Shown: positions 21,524-33,720, counted from the first letter of the stretch. The stretch: 64,000 nt of DNA from Pinus tabuliformis (GCA_031772625.1 CM062804.1:1018696514-1018760513), one strand, 5' to 3'. Notes: a model not told the origin generated them from the sequence alone. Translations and numbers: made by a program.

Positions 21524-23606
21524 GTAGAGGCAGTGGAGATAGCATGTTACCTGGTCAACAGATCACCTTCATCAGCATTGGAGGATAAGACTCCACAAGA
21601 GGTATGGACTGGTAAGAAACCCTCTCTTTCACATCTGAGGGTATTTGGATGTGATGCATATGTACATGTTCCAAAGGAGAAATGAACCAAGTTGGATAGT
21701 AAATCTGAGAAGTGCATCTTTATTGGGTATAAGGATATTTTAAAGGGTTATAAGCTTTGGAACCCAGCAACAAGGAAGGTTGTGTACAGCCGAGATGTGG
21801 TGTTCAGAGAGGTGAAAGATGTTATTAAACATGAAGTCCAACCAAAGGAACCTAAGAAGATAGAGTTTGAGATAAAGGAGGAAGAATTAGACTCTACAGC
21901 AGAGGAGGAATCAGAAGATGAAGAGCCACAAACTCCAGGTGTAAGAAGATCAGTTCGAGAAAGAAGCCAGCCAAAAAGGTATAGTCCATCTTCTTTCTGT
22001 TCAAATATTGCTTTATCTGTTACTGATGATGATCCCAGAACTGTGAAGGAAGTAGTAGATTCAGAGGATGGAAAACTCTGGAAAGAGGCCATGGTTGATG
22101 AAATCGCGTATTTGCACAAAAATGAGGCTTGGGATTTGGTGGAGTTGTCGGCTAGAAGGAAACCCATTGGCAGCAAATGGGTATTCAAGAAGAAGGCAAA
22201 TGCAGAAGGAAAGGTGGAGAAATACAAAGCTCGGTTGGTAGCAAAAGGTTATTCCCAGGTGCCGTGAATTGATTTTGGTGATATTTTTTCTCTTGTTGCC
22301 AAAGTAACTTCTATTAGGTTACTTTTATCTATTGTTGTTGCTTTTGAATTTGAGGTAGAACAGATGGATGTGAAGACAACATTTCTTCATGGGGATCTGG
22401 AAGAGGAGATCTACATGAAGCAACCTGAAGGCTTTGCGGTGAAGGGTAAGAAAGAACTGGTATGCAAGTTAAAGAAGTTTTTGTATGGGTTAAAATAGTC
22501 ACCAAGGATGTGGTATCATAAATTTGATACATTCATACGGGGACTTGGCTTCACCAAAAGCAAAGAAAATCACTGTGTGTCTTTTAAATTAATTGGTGAC
22601 CATGTTATTTATCTGGTCTTGCATGTGGATGATATGTTGCTGGTTGGAAATGAAAGAAATTATCCAGGATTTGAAGACCCAATTGTCCTCCAAATTCAAC
22701 ATGAAATATCTTGGTGTTGCAAACTATATTTTTGGCATGGAAATTAAAATAGATTTGGCAAAAAGGAAGCTCTAGTTAAACCAGAGGAATTATGTCGAGA
22801 CAATATGGCAAAGGTTCAATATGCAGGATAGTAAATCGGTGAAGGTTCCTATTCCTGTAAGTGTAAAGTTATCTGCTGAATAGTGTCCCAAGACACAAGA
22901 AGAGGAAGAGGATATGTCTCGTGTTCCATATGCAAGTGCAGTTGGTAGCCTGATGCATACAATGGTCTATACTAGACCAGACATTACACATGCAGTGGGA
23001 GTATTGAGTAGGTTTATGTCAAAACCAGGGAAGGAGCACTAGACAGCAGTGAAGCGGATTTTCAGGTATTTGCGTGGCACTAGTGATTATGGTTCGTACT
23101 ACCAAGGAAGACCAAGATTGGACAGAGTGTTGGATATTTGTGGCTTTGTTGATGCAGACTGGGCTGGAGATTTGGATCAGAGAAGATCTACAAGTGGGTA
23201 TGTGTTTAACCTATTTGGAGGTGCAGTTAGTTGGATGAGTAAGAAACAATTTATAGTGGCACTATCAACTATAGAGGCAGAATAGATGGTAGCCACTCAT
23301 GCAAGCAAGGAAATAGTTTGGTTGCAGAGATTGTGTTCAAGTATGGGGTTAGTACAGGGAGCTATAAGGATAGACTGTAAGAGGCAAAGTGCAATTTTCT
23401 TGGCAAAGAACCCTGCTTATCATTCAAATACATAGCACATTGATGCTCAGTATCACTTTGTGAGGGATATGATAGAAGACAAAAAGGTGTTGCTGGTAAA
23501 GGTGGACACTTTGAAGAATACTACAGATGCATTGACAAAATCTGTGAGCTCTGAGAAGTTCTCCTGCTGTAGAGAAACAATGAGCATTTCAGGGCTGGAA
23601 AAATGA
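21524..23606 (+). pseudogene. Copia A integrase C-term, reverse transcriptase and RNase H
   Basis: Same frame as the preceding part up to a frameshift near 22670. Contains the FIGYKDILKGYKLWNP block, an acidic linker, then RT: WKEAMVDEIAYL, KWVFKKKANAEGKVEKYKAR, VEQMDVKTTFLHGDLEEEIY and the active site LVLHVDDMLLVGN (VDD). RNase H: DADWAGDLDQRRSTSGY, ALSTIEAE, then to the TGA at 23604-23606. Stops at 21684, 22265, 22498, 22774, 22880, 23040, 23283 and 23433 mostly replace Gln, Arg or Trp codons, so transition decay is the main damage. Confidence 0.88.
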
Positions 23607-23655
23607 CTAAGCTCTCTTGTGGCCCCCTGTGGAAAGAAAAAAACAAGTGGAAGAA

Positions 23656-23737
23656 TGTTGGGTTGTGTTATATTCTTTCTGCGACTAACCTACGTAGTTA
23701 ACCGAGGCGTTGTGTTATATATTTTTTGGACCCTATA
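23656..23737 (+). repeat. 3' LTR of copia A, first part
   Basis: TGTTGGGTTGTGTTATATTC onward, interrupted after GGACCCTATA at 23737. The rest of the LTR is at 28481-28779. The full 3' LTR is about 381 bp. Confidence 0.9.
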
Positions 23738-25642
23738 CATAGAAAATTTTAGGGGCGAATGTTCGCCCTTTGGCGAAATTAAGGGGTTTTAAATTTTTAG
23801 TGGGCGAATATTTTGTATCATAGTACATTTTTACAAATCACCTCAAATAGCCCACCTTATTTTAAGGGAGAGGGTAAAAAAGGTAAATTTAGCCCTTGAA
23901 ATTAGGAGTTACAACCTTCCATTCGCTCATTTTCAAAAATAGGTTTTATTTAAGTGAATCCATTCGCCCATTTTCAAGAATAGGTTTTATTTAAGTGAAT
24001 CCTATGGGCCAAAGGCCCAAATACCATATTTATAAAAGAGGTATGGTAAATTAATAAAAATATAAATAAATGAGAGGTATGGTAAATAAATAAAACATTT
24101 TTTATATTTACTCCATAAGTCACCTTATATACATGCAAGGGTGTAAACAAATAAAAATATAAGTAAAGTGGAGGTATGGTAAACAATAAAATGTCTTTTT
24201 ATACTTACTCAAAAGGTATGGTAAATAAATAAAAATATAAATAAACTAGACGCATGAACCTCTTTTTATATTTAGTCCATAACCCTCGTTCTATTTATGA
24301 AGGCTCAAGAAAGAGGTTTTATTTAAGTGAATCCTATCGGCTAAATACCATATTTATAAAAGAGGTATGGTAAATTAATAAAAATATAAATACACACGAG
24401 AGGTATGGTAAACAAATAAAACATTTTTTTATATTTACTCCATAAGTCACCTTATATTTACGAACACTAAAAAAATGTGTTATATTTAGGTAAAACCTAT
24501 GGGCAAAATACTATGGGACAAATTACCATGGACTAGATTGTTATTAATACCATGCAAAAAAACATTATTAACCCTAATATTAGTATTAATAAAAATAAAA
24601 ATGGCACATGGTATTCACCAAAATGGCACATGGTATTGACCCATGGTATTCACCTGGAATGTAGCCTATTTAAATGGGGGAATTAAACTAGCATAGATCC
24701 ATCTTTACTCTCGATCTACTAACCCCCGAGAGGTATCAAATATCGTGATATGCAAACTAGCATAGAGTGAAAAAATATTTGATCCCATCAAGAGTAAAAA
24801 TGGATGCTGTAATTTAATGTATGTTAAACATTTTAGCTGGGTTAAAAAAAAAAAAAAATCAACTATTAGTTTTATTAATTTTTATAAATTACTAATAGTA
24901 ATTTTTAAGCTCCAGGTTTATGATAACCCATGGTAATACCATGGTATTCATGTGAGCATAGACTATTTAAATGGGAAATTCTATCATCTTAGATCCATCT
25001 TAATTCTGGGTCTACCAAGTGCTTAGAGGGATAAATAGATTCGGATAAATAGATTTCATCCCCCTAAGAGTGGTAGATGTGGAGTTAAGATGGATATAGG
25101 TTGGTTTTTATGGTAATGAAGATATTAAATAGACTTAGGAAATTATATTGTAGAAACATCTTAAGGTGAATGGTTAAAGCATAGACATTGGACAAGTGTT
25201 TTAAACTAAAAAAATCCAGGGCTAAAAGGAATGGATTGATTGCACTAGTCATCCTTCTATAACTTTCCAAAGTAAACAGATTGTAATTTGGTTAGTTTTT
25301 CTAATTGCAAACAGGAACATACTTGTGTATGGGCAGGGTGGTTACGAGGTTCCCAGAAGTGATGAATTTGAATTTTTCTTGGTTTTATATATAGTATTAG
25401 GTTATTTCTCATGCTTTGTGTGAATGGCACGGGTGAATTTTATCATGCATCTACTAGGTTATCGATATGTAATTTCGGTAATTTTGATTTCAAAAGATAT
25501 TTTAAAGAAATGCAATGATTTCATTTGTGTGTTTAATAAACACAAGATTTTATAATTGAGCAAAATATTCGCCATGCCTGGTGAGAGATTCGCCAAAAAA
25601 TTATATACATATCATATTATTGATAAAATCGCCTTCCATTTT
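23738..25642. repeat. Copy 1 of the 1.9-kb unit (right end missing)
   Basis: Closely matches 26545-28390 from CATAGAAAATTTTAGGGG to GATAAAATCGCCTTCCATTTT. The last 80 bp or so present in copy 2 are absent. Internal words such as GAGGTATGGTAAATAAATAAA recur several times within the unit (24030-24430), and CATGGTATTGACCCATGGTA-like words recur at 24600-24660. Confidence 0.85.
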
Positions 25643-25780
25643 AAAATTATACAACATTAAAATTATATTTAAATAAATAATATTTTTAATTATATGAATA
25701 GATAATTATTTTAGAATATGATTTATAGTATCATATAATATAAAAAAACTATATCAAAGTATAAATTAAAAGTTATATTT

Positions 25781-25787
<7 letters not shown>

Positions 25788-25841
<54 letters not shown>
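25788..25841. repeat. (AT)n microsatellite
   Basis: About 54 bases of pure AT/TA dinucleotide in the AT-rich segment. Confidence 0.95.
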
Positions 25842-25844
<3 letters not shown>

Positions 25845-26188
25845 TGTTATATTTCAACAATATTTATATTATTATTTTAAAAATCATAATACAATAATAC
25901 TTATATATTTTTAAAATAATTATTTTTAGAATTACTCAAATTAAAAAGTTAGATTAATATATAAACCAAAGTTATAATTTGATTTATGAAAATATAAATG
26001 ATAGTTATATTGGATTTATGAATTTTTTTTTAGTCTTTCAAAGAAGCTTTTATTATATTATTATGAAAATAAAAAATATATGTTGATTTTCAAAGGCTCT
26101 TTTTGCTTCACTATGACCGTAATTGTTAGCTAGGAGAGTCCTAATGTAATGCATAAGATCTTGCCATTGAAACTTTATTTCTAGTGGG

Positions 26189-26544
26189 CTAAACAACCAT
26201 ATATACCAAAAAAGAAGTAAAAAGAGTAAACAACCTACCAAAAAAGAAGCAAGATGAGTAAACAACCAGTAGACTGCATATCAAGGTGGTGGTTGAGGAG
26301 GATGCATGGGATGAAGTACAAGTGGAAGGTAGTGGTGGTTGACCCTGTCGTTCATGCATATGAAAATCAATGTGCTCCATTCTAGCCTCAAGTTCATGCA
26401 GATAGTCATTGATCTGCCATTGGCTTCTACACACATTAGCTAGTTGTTCCAAGATATTACACTCGTTGTACTGAATATCGTTCATATAGGCCACTAGCTC
26501 ATTCCTGTCCTCATATCTGTGTTCACGAAGGATATCCAGTGACC
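26189..26544 (-). pseudogene. Fragment of an unidentified protein gene
   Basis: Minus-strand frame with REHRYEDRNELVAYMND, LANVCRSQWQINDYLHELEA and HIDFHMHERQGQPP, then a Ser/Thr-rich and hydrophobic tail. The charged helical character followed by Pro suggests the C-terminal part of a retroelement gag or accessory protein, but I do not recognise it. The open frame extends into copy 2 of the repeat by chance (beyond 26545). It could be a captured gene piece. Confidence 0.3.
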
Positions 26545-28472
26545 CATAGAAAATTTTAGGGGCGAATGTTCGCCCTTTGGCGAAATTAAGGGGTTTTAAA
26601 TTTTTAGTGGGCGAATATTTTGTATCATAGTACATTTTTACAAATCGCCTCAAATAGCCCACCTTATTTTAAGGGAGAGTGTAAAAAAGGTAAATTTAGC
26701 CCTTGAAATTAGGAGTTACAACCTTCCATTCGCCCATTTTCAAAAATAGGTTTTATTTAAGTGAATGCATTCGCCCAGTTTCAAGAATAGGTTTTATTTA
26801 AGTGAATCCTATGGGCCAAAGGCCCAAATACCATATTTATAAAAGAGGTATGGTAAATTAATAAAAATATAAATAAATGAGAGGTATGGTAAATAAATAA
26901 AACATTTTTTATATTTACTCCATAAGTCACCTTATATACATGCAAGGGTGTAAACAAATAAAAATATAAGTGGAGGTATGGTAAATAAATAAAACATCTT
27001 TTTATACTTACTCAAAAGGTATGGTAAATAAATAAAAATATAAATAAACTAGATGCATGAACCTCTTTTTATATTTAGTCCATAACCCTCGTTCTATTTA
27101 TGAAGGCTCAAGAAATAGGTTTTATTTAAGTGAATCCTATGGGCCAAATACCATATTTGTAAAAGAGGTATGGTAAACAAATAAAACATTTTTTTATATT
27201 TACTCCATAAGTCACCTTATATTTACGAACACTCAAAAAATGTGTTATATTTAGGTGAAACCTACGCGCAAAATATTATGGGACAAATACCATGGACTAG
27301 ATTGTTATTAATACCATGCAAAAAAACATTATTAACCCTAATATTAGTATTAATAAAAATAAAAATGGCACATGGTATTGACCCATGGTATTCACCAAAA
27401 TGGCACATGGTATTGACCCATGGTATTCACCTGGAATGTAGCCTATTTAAATCGGGGAATTAAACCAGCATAGATCCATCTTTACTCTGGATCTACTAAC
27501 CCGCGAGAGAGGTATCAAATATCGTGATATGCAAACTAGCATAGAGTGAAAAAATATTTGATCCCATCAAGAGTAAAAATGGATGCTGTAATTAATGTAT
27601 GTTAAACATTTTAGCTTGGTTAAAATAAAAAATAAAATAAAAATCAACTATTAATTTTTATAAATTACTAATAGTAATTTTTAAGCTCCAGGTTTATGAT
27701 AACCCATGGTATTGACCCATGGTAATACCATGGTATTCATGTGAGCATAGACTATTTAAAGGGGAAATTCTATCATCTTAGATCCATCTTAATTCTAGGT
27801 CTACCAAGTGCTCAGAGGGATAGATGTGGAGTTAAAATAGATATAGGTTGGTTTTTATGATAATGAAGATATTAAATAGACTTAGGAAATTATATTGTAG
27901 AAACATCTTAAGGTGAATGGTTAAAGCATAGACATTGGACAAGTGTTTTAAACTGAAAAAATCCAGGGCTAAAAGGAATGGATTGATTGCACTAGTCATC
28001 TTTCTATAACTTTCCAACATATGCTGGAGTAAACAAATTCTAATTTGGGTAATTTTTCTAATTGAAAACAGGAACATACTTGTGTATGGGCAGGGTGGTT
28101 ACGAGGTCCCTAGAAGTGATGAATTTGAATTTTTCTTGGTTTTATATATAGTATTAGGTTTTTTCTCATGCTTTGTGTGAATGGCACGGGTGAATTTTAT
28201 CCTGCACCCACTAGGTTATCGATATGTAATTTCAGTAATTTTGATTTCAAAAGATATTTTAAAGAAATACAATGATTTCATTTGTGTGTTCAATAAACAC
28301 AATATTTTGTAATTGAGTAAAATATTCGCCATGCCTGGTGAGAGATTCGCCAAAAAATTATATATACATATCATATTATTGATAAAATCGCTTCCATTTT
28401 TCCTATATACCATGGAGATTCGCCCATTTATTATACATGTAAATTTAGGGGGGATTCTTAAAATATTCCCCA
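26545..28472. repeat. Copy 2 of the 1.9-kb unit (complete right end)
   Basis: Begins CATAGAAAATTTTAGGGGCG like copy 1 and extends to AAATATTCCCCA at the 8-bp duplication. Flank CAGTGACC on the left does not match the right flank, so copy 2 is not a separate simple insertion. Confidence 0.85.
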
Positions 28473-28480
28473 ACCCTATA

Positions 28481-28779
28481 TTAGGTTGGGTGGACCTACC
28501 TATGGTTTTTTGGTCCATGGTTTTAGACGCGATGGTTTTTGGTCCGTGGTTTTGGATGCGATGGTTTTCAGTCCATGGTATTGGATGCTTTGGCATGTAT
28601 AAATATGTATTGTAACACTAAAAGGAATATAATGAAAAATCAAGCTGGTAGTATCGGTTTTGGGATCCAGGTGAAAATCTCTATGTATATGTGTTTTATG
28701 TGTTATTCTCTCGCATTGTTTATTTTCTATGTTTTAGAATTCGTATGCAAGTAATTTCTATATAGGGTTAAAACCTACA
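28481..28779 (+). repeat. 3' LTR of copia A, second part
   Basis: Continues TTAGGTTGGGTGGACCTACC as in the 5' LTR, has TGTATAAATATG (about 28596), and ends AAAACCTACA before the TSD ACTAG. Has three GGTCC..TGGTTTT units against two in the 5' LTR. Confidence 0.9.
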
Positions 28780-29393
28780 ACTAGTTGATGAGGGATGAGA
28801 TCTAATGATGGATGAGATCATAAGACCTGAAATGAATTATCATTATGTGGTATGATCATGGATAGTCTATATCTGAATGCTAAGGTATGATTTACACTAT
28901 AAATGTTCTGATCTGGGTATGACTGAAGTCTAGAATAGTTGTGATGTTTTAAGTTAGTATTTGCAGATCTATACACTGGTTTGCTTTGGTAAAAGCACGT
29001 ATACACGCTGGTTCGGAACATCAAAGTAGTGTATACATTATGAAATATGATATTTGAAGTTGCAGTCAGTTCTGGTTGTTGTTGCAGAGTTCTGGGTTCT
29101 ATGTTCTAGTGACTGTGTTATGGTGACAGTGTTCTGAATGTTCAGATTGATTGATTGTGATCTACTTCAGTGATGATGGGTTTTCACTGATTGGTTGTAT
29201 TGCAGTGATGATTAATTATAATCTTCAATGTTGCTGATGGGTCTAATATGAAAAATTGATGAAACGAGGCCTTCAAATTGTGGTGTTGTGTTCCGAGAGT
29301 ATCCAGTTTGAAAAGTTATGAAACGTGGCCCCTGGAGGATGCTGAGGGTTGGAATTCGAAGATTCCTACCAGTAGTGGCTGGTGATTTGATCA

Positions 29394-29700
29394 AGGGATT
29401 GGAGCTCCCTTCCAGTAGCAGCTGGAGAACGAGTGAAGGTTGGAACCTTCTGTAGGTCGGCGCCTACGTACTAGTAAATGGATCAGCTAGTACAAGATCC
29501 AGGGGGTTGGATCTCCCTTCCAGTAGCAACTGGTATACGAGTGAAGGTCAGAGCCTTCTGTAGGTCGGCGTCTACATACTAGTAAACGGATCAACTAGTA
29601 CAAGAGCTAGGGGGTTGGAGCTCCCTTCCTGTAGCAGCTGGAAAATGAGAGAAGGTTGTAGCCTTCTACAGGTGGGTGCCTACGTACTAGTATGAGTCTG
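29394..29700. repeat. Tandem repeat, three units of about 108 bp in the SIRE-like LTR
   Basis: Units start at 29394, 29501 and 29609 with AGGG(A/G)(T/G)TTGGA. Each contains CTCCCTTCCAGTAGC, GAGTGAAGGT, CCTTCTGTAGGTCGG and CTACGTACTAGTA. An older partial unit lies at about 29335-29390. The third unit is degenerate at its right end. Confidence 0.9.
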
Positions 29701-30085
29701 CACCAATATAAGATTGTAAACAGGTTTTTCTTATATTAAAAGAAGACAACAGCATGTGGTTTTTGTCCTGCATTGGATTTCCACCTTAAATCTTGGTGTT
29801 CATATGTGTTGCTTATGTGTGGTGGTTTATTCTATTATTATTGCACATGGTTACTGTTTATATGGTTAATGAAGTATTGACGCATTGATTAAAGATCAAC
29901 ATATGATGAATTAATTGAATCATAAGTTTGTTGGATATACGCTAGTTGATTTAAATACAGTTGTGTGTACTCATGAGTTACCTTCATTGAAGTAGCGTAT
30001 ATAAATTTGAGTATGAAAATAAAAAGTGATCGATTTGATAAATATTGATTCACCCCCCCCCCCCCTCTCAGTATTATTTACAACA

Positions 30086-32571
30086 TACCTCATTATGTTC
30101 ATCTCGTTGAGAAAATTCTCACAATATAAATTTAGTCTCGATCCAATTTTTGGATCGAAAGACATGACCATTTAATGATTTTCTTAATAGATAATGCCAC
30201 ATCACTTTGATTTGCCATGTGGCCCCCATGTGATTCCCACTTGGCATCTCTAATATAGTCCACCTGGAAGTTGTGGACCCATTTATGCCAGGTCATGTTA
30301 CATAAGTTGTCGACTCATTCATGGTAGAAGTAAAATAATTTTTGGGCCACCCCCTAAGGTTATGTATAATAGCATATATATAAGGTTGAATACCCAGAGG
30401 TTTTTATGAGCACTCCAAAAAAAATTGTCGAGATTCAAGATCCAAGAGATGAAGATTCCTCTTGCCACTTAACAACCATAGACTTTGTCACCATTCACCA
30501 TCTTAGAACAGAAAGTCCATGCACACCATGTAAACAAAAATGGGTCTTAACATTTCCATAGTCCGCAACACAATAATGTATATGAATTTATTTTAACCGA
30601 GCAGGCCCTCTAGGCCACATCACCCCAGAGATAACCATCTCATGAGAAATCCATATTCGTGAGAGGACTCCTTCAAGGAACATTCTTGGTGAAAATTATT
30701 AACACCAAGAACCATTTCCCCGCGAGGATTGTTTCCTCTAAGAAGCATTACAGTAGAGAACTATCATGCTCCTCACCTCGATGAAAACTCTTTCTTGGTG
30801 GAATCTCCTTCTAGGAAGAAATAAGCACTCAAGCCCACTCCATCCATGTCATATCAAAACTTTTAATCCTGAGAGTTCTTGACAGAGACTCCCTTCCAAA
30901 ATTACAAGAGAAATCATTTGAGAGGCTTACATCTAAGACCATCCTATATTTGAGGGACTTCCTCCAAGATTTATCCAATGATGAAAGGGTTTTACTAAGA
31001 TTATTCCAATTGCGGAGGGGTTTTCTCTGAGATTCATCTAATGGCAGAGTGATTTTCTCTAAGATTCATCCAACAACCCTGATTCCTCCTAGTTTTAGGC
31101 ACCCCATTCTCATACTTTTAAAAGTTTTCTAGGATTTTATATGTAAGGTTATAAAGGACCATGCCCAACCTCGAGGCTATATCAATTACAAAGGGCATGG
31201 GTGATCAGGTTTTTTATTCCTCTTGATATTTTTATTACCTCAGCCCATCATAGTCGATGACTTGCATCAATATATATATAACTAAAGGAATAGGCCCTAA
31301 CCCTCCTAAGATTTCAACAATCTCACCCCTCCTCGGCCTATGGCCTGCAATTTTATTTCAAATAAATAGATTGGTACATGAATTGATCGAGGCTTCCCTT
31401 CATAGTGCTTATAACTTTATTTTATTAGAGATCCTCTTTCCTTTCATGCATAGGAGTTTAGGCTCTTTGTATGCTCAGAACTAGCTCAAGAATCAACCAT
31501 TCCTTAGATAAGACTCACCTCTCTTCTTCATACCAGAAAGAGGAATTCCACACAGTAATATGAGACCATTAAACACATAATGCACTTCCAAACAGTAACT
31601 CCATTCTAGGCTTTGAACTCATAGATGTATGACAATATTTTCTAACAAGAACCATTGAAAATGTACCATCATTCTATAGTAATGCAATAACATTTAAATC
31701 CATGCAACAATTTTCACAAGAACCCTTCTAAATTCCACATCTCTTAAAACATAGCATTTTATTTACAATTTAGTAAAGAAAGGAAACTAAATGTGAGACT
31801 TCAATTTTTCACCCAACCATAGACCTATTGTAGCCAAAATTACTTAAAGCAGACACCCCCAAGCTAGATCCACGATCTAAAGGGAATTCATTTTCGACAA
31901 CCTTAATAGGAAGCCTTCTTTAGGACAGAGGATAGGAAACACATATGATGGTGTGTGGTTTACTATCTAGTCAAGCACAACAAATTTCATGGCAAGGGTA
32001 GTTTATCAGCTGGGCCAAGCACTCTAAGAATGGTTTATAAGCACCCAGGGTAGTTTATGATTTGTGTCAAGCACATAATGAGTAGATTATCATCCCATAG
32101 ATAACACCCTTCTGCATGTGTTTTTTTAGCCCTATCAAGCATCCTAAGTGGTTTATCAATTGTGTCGAGCACTCCATGAGTGGTTTAACAACCCACAACA
32201 AGCACTCAATCTCATTTCCTCTTGCTCTTCTAGTCACAATTCTTTTCTTCAAAGAAATCCTATGATTCCCTCAACTCATAACGCTTTCCAACTTTTCTCA
32301 TGAGCTCCACTAAGAAGAGTTCCAACCCCATATTGTTGTGCACTTATATTTTTATTATTTCCTAAGGGGTCTCTTCATCTTCCTCTAGGACTCTTCCTCT
32401 TCTTTACTTTTTCATTATTTATACATAAATTTATTTTAAGGTGCCGACTAATCCCACTTGGGTTCATCGTTCCTATTCCCTCTTAGATCATGGATCTGTG
32501 GTCCCACACTTTATTCCATTACATTATTACATTACAAAAAAAATAGGGGATTAAGTACTAAGGGTGTCACA
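30086..32571 (-). repeat. Chromovirus left (3') LTR, main part
   Basis: Collinear with the right LTR from about 59595 to 63517 once the two solo LTRs there are removed: shared GATAATGCCACATCACTT, TTCCCCGCGAGGATTGTTTCC, CTGCAATTTTATTTCAAATAAATAG, and the end AGGGGTGTCACA. Contains a triplicated TTTTCTCT(G/A)AGATTCATC motif (about 31020-31075). Confidence 0.88.
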
Positions 32572-32669
32572 AAACCCACCTCCTTAATTGGAACATCATC
32601 ATCAGTGTTCTTATTAGCATAAAAAAACAAAACTAAGCATTATACAGAACTCTTACATCTCTTTATTTA

Positions 32670-32840
32670 GCAAATAAAAGATGGGTATTGTGCCCTTATT
32701 TGCTTAGGCATCCCCCAAGTGGCTTCATCAGGATCAAAGTGCTTCCATTGCACCTTAACCTTCTCTATTGTTCTATTCCAGAGTGTGATCTTCCTCTGAG
32801 CCAAGATGCATTGTGGTTTTGGTTGGAAATTTCCTATGGT
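32670..32840 (-). pseudogene. Chromovirus chromodomain
   Basis: Minus-strand translation gives QPKPQCILAQRKITLWNRTI followed by EKVKVQWKHFDPDEATW and RAQYPSF. The V-K/L-V-Q-W ... D-E-A-T-W ... YP-F pattern is the integrase C-terminal chromodomain that defines chromoviruses and is thought to guide insertion to particular chromatin. It lies about 100 bp from the LTR edge at 32571, as expected at the 3' end of pol. This stretch is unbroken although the rest of pol is damaged. Confidence 0.85.
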
Positions 32841-33002
32841 TCCACCTATATCACAGACAATTTAATAACATTATTAGTATCATGGAGGTATTTCTTAGGC
32901 AAGGAAACAAGAAAAACATTATGAGATTTCACTTTGGGTGGCAAGGTTAATCTGTAGGTCACTTGCCTCACTCTTTCAGTGCAAACTTGGAACATGAACC
33001 CA

Positions 33003-33720
33003 TTTTTAATGAGATTTTATTTGGCTTAATATGGAGATAAACATGTTCTCCCACTTGAAACTCTTTGTGTAATCTTTATTGGTCTACATATCTTTTCTGC
33101 ATATCTTGTGCAGCCTCTAAATTTTTCTTGATCCTGGTCATTTCCTACTCTAATTCTTTTATCAAATCAAGTCGAAGAAGTACTATATTCACTATATCAT
33201 CCAATATGATAGGGGTGTTATATTTCCTTCCATAAAGTTCCTCAAAAGGGCTCATTCCCAATGACTCTTGGTAGCCATTGTTATATGCAAATTCTACCAG
33301 TGGAAGGTAGTCTTCCCACTTTCTTGGTTGATGAATCACATACATTCTTAGGATGTCCCCAAAAAATATGTTTACCCTTTATGTTTCCCCATCATTGTGA
33401 GGATGATAAGCGATGTTGAAAGCTAACTGAGTTCCAAAACCATCAAACAATGTCTTCCATAATTTGGAAATAAACTTGGCATCTCTATTCGATATTATCT
33501 TTTTGGGTACTCCATGCCACCTTATTATCTCCTTCATGAAGATCTAGGCTATATCTTTTACTTTATGAGTAGACTTGACAACTATAAAGTGAGCTACCTT
33601 TCTCAACTTATCCACTACCACCATGATAACATCATTCTTTCTAGTTGTCTTAGGTAATCCTGTAACGAAGTCCATAGATATAACCTCCCATTTCCATTCT
33701 AGAATTGGAATTGGTTGTAG
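33003..33720 (-). pseudogene. Chromovirus integrase
   Basis: Minus strand: EVISMDFVTGLPKT (first Asp of DDE present), VVVDKLRKVAHFIVVKSTHK, then ISNRDAKF where the canonical SDRD has its catalytic Asp changed to Asn, and a TAG at the position of the catalytic Glu. HQPRKWEDYLPLVEFAYNNG and SLGMSPFEELYGRKYNTP follow. All is in the order expected for a minus-strand element, upstream of the chromodomain. Non-functional. Confidence 0.85.

Larger units (their letters stand above)
25643..26544. other. 902-bp AT-rich segment between the two copies
   Basis: Very AT-rich, with a (TA)n run at about 25788-25841 and, at its right end, a minus-strand coding-like fragment (26189-26544). This segment is not in either copy. 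Confidence 0.6.
23738..28472. mobile_element. Non-autonomous DNA transposon-like insert with internal 1.9-kb duplication
   Basis: Inserted in the copia A 3' LTR with an 8-bp duplication ACCCTATA (23730-23737 and 28473-28480). No LTR-type TG...CA ends and no 5-bp TSD. Near both ends the hexamer GGCGAA/TTCGCC recurs in both orientations (about 23755, 23772, 23804, 25570, 25589, 28330, 28350, 28418), like the subterminal motifs of hAT and CACTA elements. The left end contains the palindrome GGGCGAATGTTCGCCC. Perfect terminal inverted repeats were not found: only TGGGCGAATATTTT (about 23800) resembles the reverse complement of the right end, TGGGGAATATTTT. The 8-bp TSD suggests hAT. No transposase is present. 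Confidence 0.6.
19216..28779 (+). mobile_element. Copia element A, with DNA insert in its 3' LTR
   Basis: Flanked by a perfect 5-bp TSD ACTAG (19211-19215 and 28780-28784). Two LTRs, a primer site, one gag-pol reading frame with stops, and a 3' LTR split at 23737/28473. Without the insert it is about 4.8 kb, normal for copia. Three more LTR copies of the family occur in the window counting this 3' LTR, 40999-41507 and 62688-63137. Confidence 0.92.
18754..30085 (+). mobile_element. SIRE/Maximus-like copia solo LTR (about 1.76 kb), split by copia A
   Basis: Starts TGTTGGCATTATGATAC, ends ATTTACAACA. Near the right end it has the poly-C tract followed by TCTCAGTATT, typical of SIRE/Angela-type copia LTR ends. 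There is no primer site or coding sequence, so it is a solo LTR. Flanks are GGCCT (18749-18753) and TACCT (30086-30090). They differ at two positions, but the chromovirus LTR resumes exactly there (CATTATGTTCATC versus CATTTCATTCATC in the right LTR). Strand is by convention of the poly-C end. Confidence 0.75.

Noticed and set aside
23738-28472. Helitron or LTR retrotransposon as identity of the insert
   Set aside because: An 8-bp TSD excludes a Helitron (no TSD) and does not fit LTR elements (5 bp). There are also no TC...CTRR or TG...CA ends.
26545-28472. Copy 2 of the 1.9-kb unit as a separate nested insertion
   Set aside because: Its left flank (CAGTGACC) does not match its right flank (ACCCTATA). 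Only the outer ends of the composite share a TSD.
28313-28754. Open frames across the insert/LTR junction
   Set aside because: They span the 8-bp TSD joint between two unrelated sequences.
29394-29700. Evenly spaced repeats that could suggest a CRISPR array
   Set aside because: Units of 107-108 bp are similar along their whole length with no unique spacers. Plant LTR tandem repeat.
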